Source: Phyllostachys edulis (Eukaryota > Streptophyta > Magnoliopsida > Poales > Poaceae). Taken from it: DNA of 64,000 nt. Below, piece after piece: positions 58,720 through 64,000 of the stretch. The DNA lies in assembly GCA_036346405.1 (NCBI GenBank), contig CM070562.1, positions 112,132,412 to 112,196,411 on the forward strand. The letters are read 5' to 3'. The position numbers were made by a program, and so were the translations under genes. The notes beneath the pieces were generated by a model that did no database searches, was not told where the DNA came from, and saw only the letters and a list, made by a program, of their open reading frames with translations. The stretch's first letter is position 1. The number at the start of each line of letters is the position of its first letter.

Positions 58720-58935
58720 CTAGGGTTTAGGGTTTGGGGGATCCTGGGAGTCGGCGAGCTTGCGGCGGATGAAGGCCTCGAGGACGCGGCGTCGTTCGGC
58801 CGCCTTGGCGCGCTGGGGCTCGATGTTGGCGTAGGAGAGGCGTGCGGCGGCGGCGATGAGGGCGGCGCCGGTGAGGAAGAGGCAGGCGGTGGCCGCGCGC
58901 TGCGATCGCGTCGCCGCGTACTGCAGCCACACCAT
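58720..58935 (-). CDS. Small single-helix membrane protein, 71 aa
   Basis: The frame starts MVWLQYAATRSQRAATACLF, then LTGAALIAAAARLSYANIEP, a basic amphipathic tail AERRRVLEAFIRRKLADSQD, and stop. Residues ~14-35 form one hydrophobic helix with a positively charged C-terminal side. GC-rich codon use and a GCGGCGATGG start context resemble the other grass genes here. I believe similar short uncharacterised proteins exist in other plants but cannot name a family. The stop lies within CCCTAAACCCTAAACCCTAG, a telomere-like (telobox) string. No neighbouring gene gives a functional clue. Confidence 0.65.
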   Translation of the reverse strand: MVWLQYAATRSQRAATACLFLTGAALIAAAARLSYANIEPQRAKAAERRRVLEAFIRRKLADSQDPPNPKP

Positions 58936-59094
58936 CGCCGCCGCTGTATGGAATGTGGAATGGAGTGAATGGGGTAGGGGAGTTGCTTCTGCAGCGTGAA
59001 GACGGATTATGTGGAGTACGCCTTTGGAAACCGGGGGCGCACGAGGAGATTTAGTGTTATTAGTATTACTTTGCTAACTAACTGGTGGTGGCCA
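58936..59094 (-). promoter_or_regulatory. 5' flank of the small membrane-protein gene
   Basis: Presumed leader/promoter; nothing specific recognised. Confidence 0.25.
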
Positions 59095-60110
<1,016 letters not shown>

Positions 60111-61768
60111 CGTTGCTGAGCCAGCCAACAATACCGTGCATTGGGCTGGTGTGACCCATCTGGCCACCTTTATTACTAACTTACTACCCTTTCCCTTTCC
60201 CGTCACTCTGCGCGCCCATTGGAATGAAGGAAGCGCCTGATTCAAAATCCGAAAAGGAGGCCCGGTGAGAGACGCGGGAAAGAGTAGCTAGAGCATGGCC
60301 TCGGCCGCCGCTCCGCTCGATCGTCTCCGACCTCAAATCGCTACCTGTTTTGTCCTTGCTTGTCTTGTGTTGTTGCCTCCTCAGGGATGTATATTTGGAG
60401 ATTCTATACTTGCACAAAGGGCGCGACCAGCGCTCGGACGTACGATTCGAGCGCTAGCGTCGTGCGCCCAAGCGTCAACATACTCATGTGCTAGACGCAA
60501 CAAAAAGGCAACAAAAAAAAATGCAAAGTGTGCGCAACATATCAAAAATCTTATAATCCAAACAAACATTTGGAAAAAAAAAGACATGTTAAAAAATCTT
60601 GCAACATCACTGTGAACCAGTTTGCAATATTTTTTTGGGCAGTCACAACATTTTTTTGAATGGGTCGCAACACCTTAAAGAACATTATGCAACATTTTTT
60701 TCATCGGACGTAACAATTTTTTCAACGGGTCGCAGCATTAGAACAATACACCAGTTTGCAAACAAAGATTAGAAGAAAAGGAAGGGGACGAGCCATCAGG
60801 AGGAGTTGGCCCTGGCGTCGGCGTCGGGCGGCGCTGGGAGGAAGGCAAAGTCCTCTCCGTTGTCGTCCTTGGCACATGGAGTCAGCGAGCCTCTCCCTAC
60901 TCCGTCCTCGACCTCCTGCGGACTCGCGATGTAGCTATCATCTAGCATCGCGTTTACTCCTCCCGTAGCCAAGCGGATGCTCCAATCCAAACAGCGAGCT
61001 CAGGTCGACGGAAAGGGAAGAGTTGATTGGAGGTGTGGTACTTGCGAGTGGGGAAGAGGTGGATCTATGGAGATGAAGGTGTGAGAGGGAGTGGAGAAGA
61101 GGACACGGCACCATCCGAGCAAGCTGATGAGGAATGAATGCTCTCGGTGGATGAGGAGTGAGTGGATTGAGTAAGCTGGGGAAAGTGGAGTGAATAACAA
61201 AAGTAAGATGAGAAATGAGTGGTTGTAACTTGTAAGCAACGCGTGGGAGTGAAGTGAATAGAAAAGGTAAGAGAGAGAGTCTGATGTGATCTGACGTCTG
61301 CCTATTATTATTATCCTTGCACAAAACACCGTCAACTGCACGAATTTGCTAACTTGTAAAGAGTGTTACTTTCGACGCTAGAACAGTTTCATGGGGTTTT
61401 ATAAGGATTATCGGATTTTAAGTTTCAGATTTCATGAGATTTCAAGTTTTAGTCGTTGGGAGTAACCATGTATGTGTTATCCTCATCCGTCTCACTCCTC
61501 TGTTCGGAAAAATTTACCGATTCCTACAATAATCGAACTAGCTAGTTCCTATAAAATTCATGTAAATTTCTACGTTCCAATCGATTCCTTGCCGTATCGA
61601 CAATACCACCTCCTATGTTTCCGTAGTAATAATGCTTAAGGCCCTCCCGGAGCGTGTGCTAGGCACGTGCGAGGATTCAACATTTTCTTTGGTCAAATTC
61701 GTGTGTTTTTAGTAGTACCTGAAATGATGCGACTATGAACATAAGATGGTTCGGTCAACCACGTAGAT
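60111..61768. other. No gene recognised
   Basis: An A/T-rich stretch with repeated CGCAACA/GCAACATTTTTTT text (60490-60740) looks like a non-autonomous transposon. The remainder is intergenic. Confidence 0.35.
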
Positions 61769-61995
61769 AACTGCTACCTCCATTTCATAATATTTGTCGA
61801 CGGACCAAGAAAATCACTAAATCTAACAAAAAAAAGTTAACGAGAAATGACCATACATATTTGGACTATTAAATGATATACTACAACCACTAGTAACCTT
61901 ATTCAAAGCATTTAAGTACGGGTGGGGAGTGAAAACATTGCAACCACTGATCTTTAGATTTTCTTAACGGACAAATATGTAAAAATGGAAGCTCC
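61769..61995. mobile_element. Stowaway-like MITE
   Basis: The left CTACCTCCATTTCATAATAT and the reverse of the right end (GGGAGCTTCCATTTTTACAT) form imperfect inverted ends in the style CTMCCTCCATTTC..ATATTTGTC, seen in Stowaway elements. Confidence 0.5.
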
Positions 61996-62573
61996 CACAA
62001 CTATAGCTGTTCACTTCTACACCGAACCGTACCGCTCAACTTGGTTTGACTGGTATTCAGTTTGGTTTCCATAAAATAGTTTTTTAGGATTCGGTCTTTT
62101 CAGTAAAAACCGAGCAAATGTGCTAGGCGAGGAGAAGGGAGGCGGCTGACGCGGCGCGCGAACAGGCAGGGCGAGAGTGGGCGAGTCGGGGGGGGGGGGG
62201 GAGGCTGGGCTAACGACGGGAGAAAGAGGGTAAAGGTTTTGAAAATTGTTTGAAATATTTTAGGAGTGAATTTGAATTAATTCAAATTCATAGAGATTTT
62301 GGCAGTTAATTGTTCTTGTAGATTTTTATTAATTTCCATTTGAGGCAAGGATTTTGATTTGAGTTTTGAAATGCAACCAATTTTTATAAACTCACAAAAT
62401 GCATAAAAAGTTTTTGAAAATCCGTAAAATTCAATAAAGTTTCGATTGAAACAAAATTGTGCTGTTACATGCATGCAGCACCAAAGTACCAAAGCCACTA
62501 ATCCAGTGCTTGGTCGAATCTCTAAACCTTAATGCTGTGGACTCAACTCCTACTTTGAGGTCATCTTCTTTAT
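61996..62573. other. No gene recognised
   Basis: A short G run (62190-62201) and AT-rich sequence only. Confidence 0.4.
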
Positions 62574-62749
62574 GCTGGTATACGTTGGACACCGGTATAC
62601 GATACCATACCATATATGCACACCAGGTGTTTTACTAATGGTGTTCTTTCATATTTCGGTCAGATTAAATATGAAAGAACACCATTAGTAAAACACCTGG
62701 TGTGCATATATGGTATGGTATCGTATACCGGTGTCCAACGTATACCAGC
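62574..62749. repeat. Perfect 83-bp inverted repeat with 10-nt loop
   Basis: Arms 62574-62656 and 62667-62749 are exact reverse complements; the loop is CGGTCAGATT. The arm begins GCTGGTATACGTTGGACACC. No open frame or transposon end is apparent. Confidence 0.95.
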
Positions 62750-64000
62750 GGTATACAATGGAATAATGATGGCAGGATCTAAGCTTCCTCTGATATCCTA
62801 GCAAAGCTCCCCAGTTGAAGGTCAAGCCAAGATATGCCTGAGGCTGTTACACATGCATCGAAAGGAACCTAGGTGATTACTCTTTGTAAAAAAGATTATG
62901 GTGTCATAACCTTCCAAATGATTAATACATACCCAAAATGTGAACCTCTTCATAAGTGGATATGAAAAGACCAACAGAAGTGAAGATGCCATAAAGAAAA
63001 TGGCACAAAGACACATGTGAATATTGCTGTAATGGCATCAGCAAAAATGCATGCGAATATAAGCAAGCTGACATTCCTTTGGATTTTGTGGAAGTGAATA
63101 ATTCTAAACGGACCAAGAGACATGTATTAGGCTTGTAAAGAATCTTTTTCTGCATTCCAGAACATGGCAAATGCTGTAGTGCTGTAGCTCTGAACATAGT
63201 GACTTTGTCAGACAATAGAGGTGAGAAGAACGATATGAGGATTGCAACGAGAATAGTTTCTACCGCACTAAGTTGGAGCATGTACATTGCGGATATGAAT
63301 TTGCCTACCCTCACGAAACAGTGTATTAGCAAGGACCCCATAAATCGTCTAGAATTTGCTCATAACGTTATTTTGTGCACAAATCACTGATAACAGTATC
63401 TAGATAGTCTAAATGCATCCAAAACAGTCAAACTGAATTTCAGTCACACAAGCAAAGAAGAAGCAGGTCTAATGTACCTACAGTTGTTCAGTTGGAGAAG
63501 AATGTCCAATCCCAGTAGAAGCTAAACCCCGAGAAAGCGCACTCCTTGAGAAGGGGTTAGAAGTAGAACACCTGATGCAAAAGGCCTGCTTTTGGTGCGC
63601 TCAACCTACAAGAGAAACTTATCGGTGAATGGCACACAATCACCAGAAGATATTCATCATTCACTTCATTGCATGCTCCACTTGAGTGAAGTAATGCAGC
63701 AGCAACAGCAGTAGCAGAACACATGAGTCCTAAGGTTTACTCTGGCATGCCTGTGTGTCACAACTTATATGACATCCAAACTTGTCTGGCAATGGTTCTG
63801 ATGTTCAAATCTCACCTATATTGGAAGATAGTTTTTGTCTTCTGGTTTCGCTTCATTGCTTCTTACTTTCTTCCAGCTATTGACACTATGGTCACGACAT
63901 TTGACAGGGTAAAAAATAACTAGAAACTTTACCCATGGTTCAAAAGGTAAGCGTATAACACATCAAATTGCAGCTGATCCTTTTTTGGCTTCATGATTGC
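62750..64000. other. No gene confidently recognised; possible minus-strand exons
   Basis: A minus-strand frame at 62922-63341 contains VGKFISAMYMLQLSAVETIL and VAILISFFSPLLSD, a membrane-helix-like stretch preceded by a GAGGGTAG| acceptor-like site and followed by TTCAG|. Another open piece at about 63487-63600 (KQAFCIRCSTSNPFSRSALS) precedes a GTAGGT donor. These may be exons of a gene extending past the right edge, but I cannot assign them. Confidence 0.3.

Overview
This window is nuclear DNA from a flowering plant, almost certainly a grass (Poaceae). The evidence is two very GC-rich genes with grass-type codon use, a class I TCP gene, and dense nesting of plant Ty1/copia elements, large LTRs, an hAT element, MITE-like repeats and long (AT)n arrays. 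There is no operon structure, and most of the sequence is transposon-derived or unassigned intergenic DNA.

Layout. 1-2490: minus-strand Ty1/copia element of SIRE/Maximus type (gag remnant, primer-binding site, LTR). 3660-7683: a ~4 kb LTR-like unit (TGTAAC...GTTACA). 9162-18481: a decayed plus-strand copia element with both LTRs. It is split by a solo LTR of the same large family in the opposite orientation (12602-15959, perfect 5-bp target duplication GGCTC), and its RNase H region is split by another ~600 bp insert. 19316-22546: gene 1, a two-exon DUF6817 (HD-like) gene whose intron holds a 1.17 kb insertion. That insertion lies between perfect 122-bp direct repeats and encodes a chimera of receptor-kinase and monodehydroascorbate-reductase-like sequence. 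23895-24295: two exon-like scraps, one resembling ACAULIS5-type thermospermine synthase. 24477-28321: a second copia element, deleted from mid-LTR into integrase. 28633-30450: remnants of a minus-strand LTR element with a palindromic minisatellite. 31073-32377: gene 2, the intronless tandem paralogue of gene 1. 32500-43500: repeats and gene scraps (copia PBS, ~510-bp duplication, PPR fragment, a ~2 kb LTR with two hairpin arrays, other exon-like pieces). 46820-47478: a minus-strand class I TCP gene with an apparent 1-nt frameshift. 49586-52300: a minus-strand copia relative of the 9-18 kb element. 54165-55402: a decayed hAT element with terminal repeats and a perfect 8-bp target duplication. 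56547-56960: a long imperfect inverted repeat. 58720-58935: a small minus-strand gene for a one-helix membrane protein. 59811-59905: an (AT)n array. 62574-62749: a perfect 83-bp inverted repeat with a 10-nt loop.

The credible host genes are few: the DUF6817 pair, the TCP gene (if the frameshift is not real, or is an assembly error) and the small membrane protein. The DUF6817 pair differs by an intron at one defined codon. The rest records transposon nesting, solo-LTR formation and capture of host gene fragments. All identifications come from reading the sequence and from family knowledge; no database search was possible.
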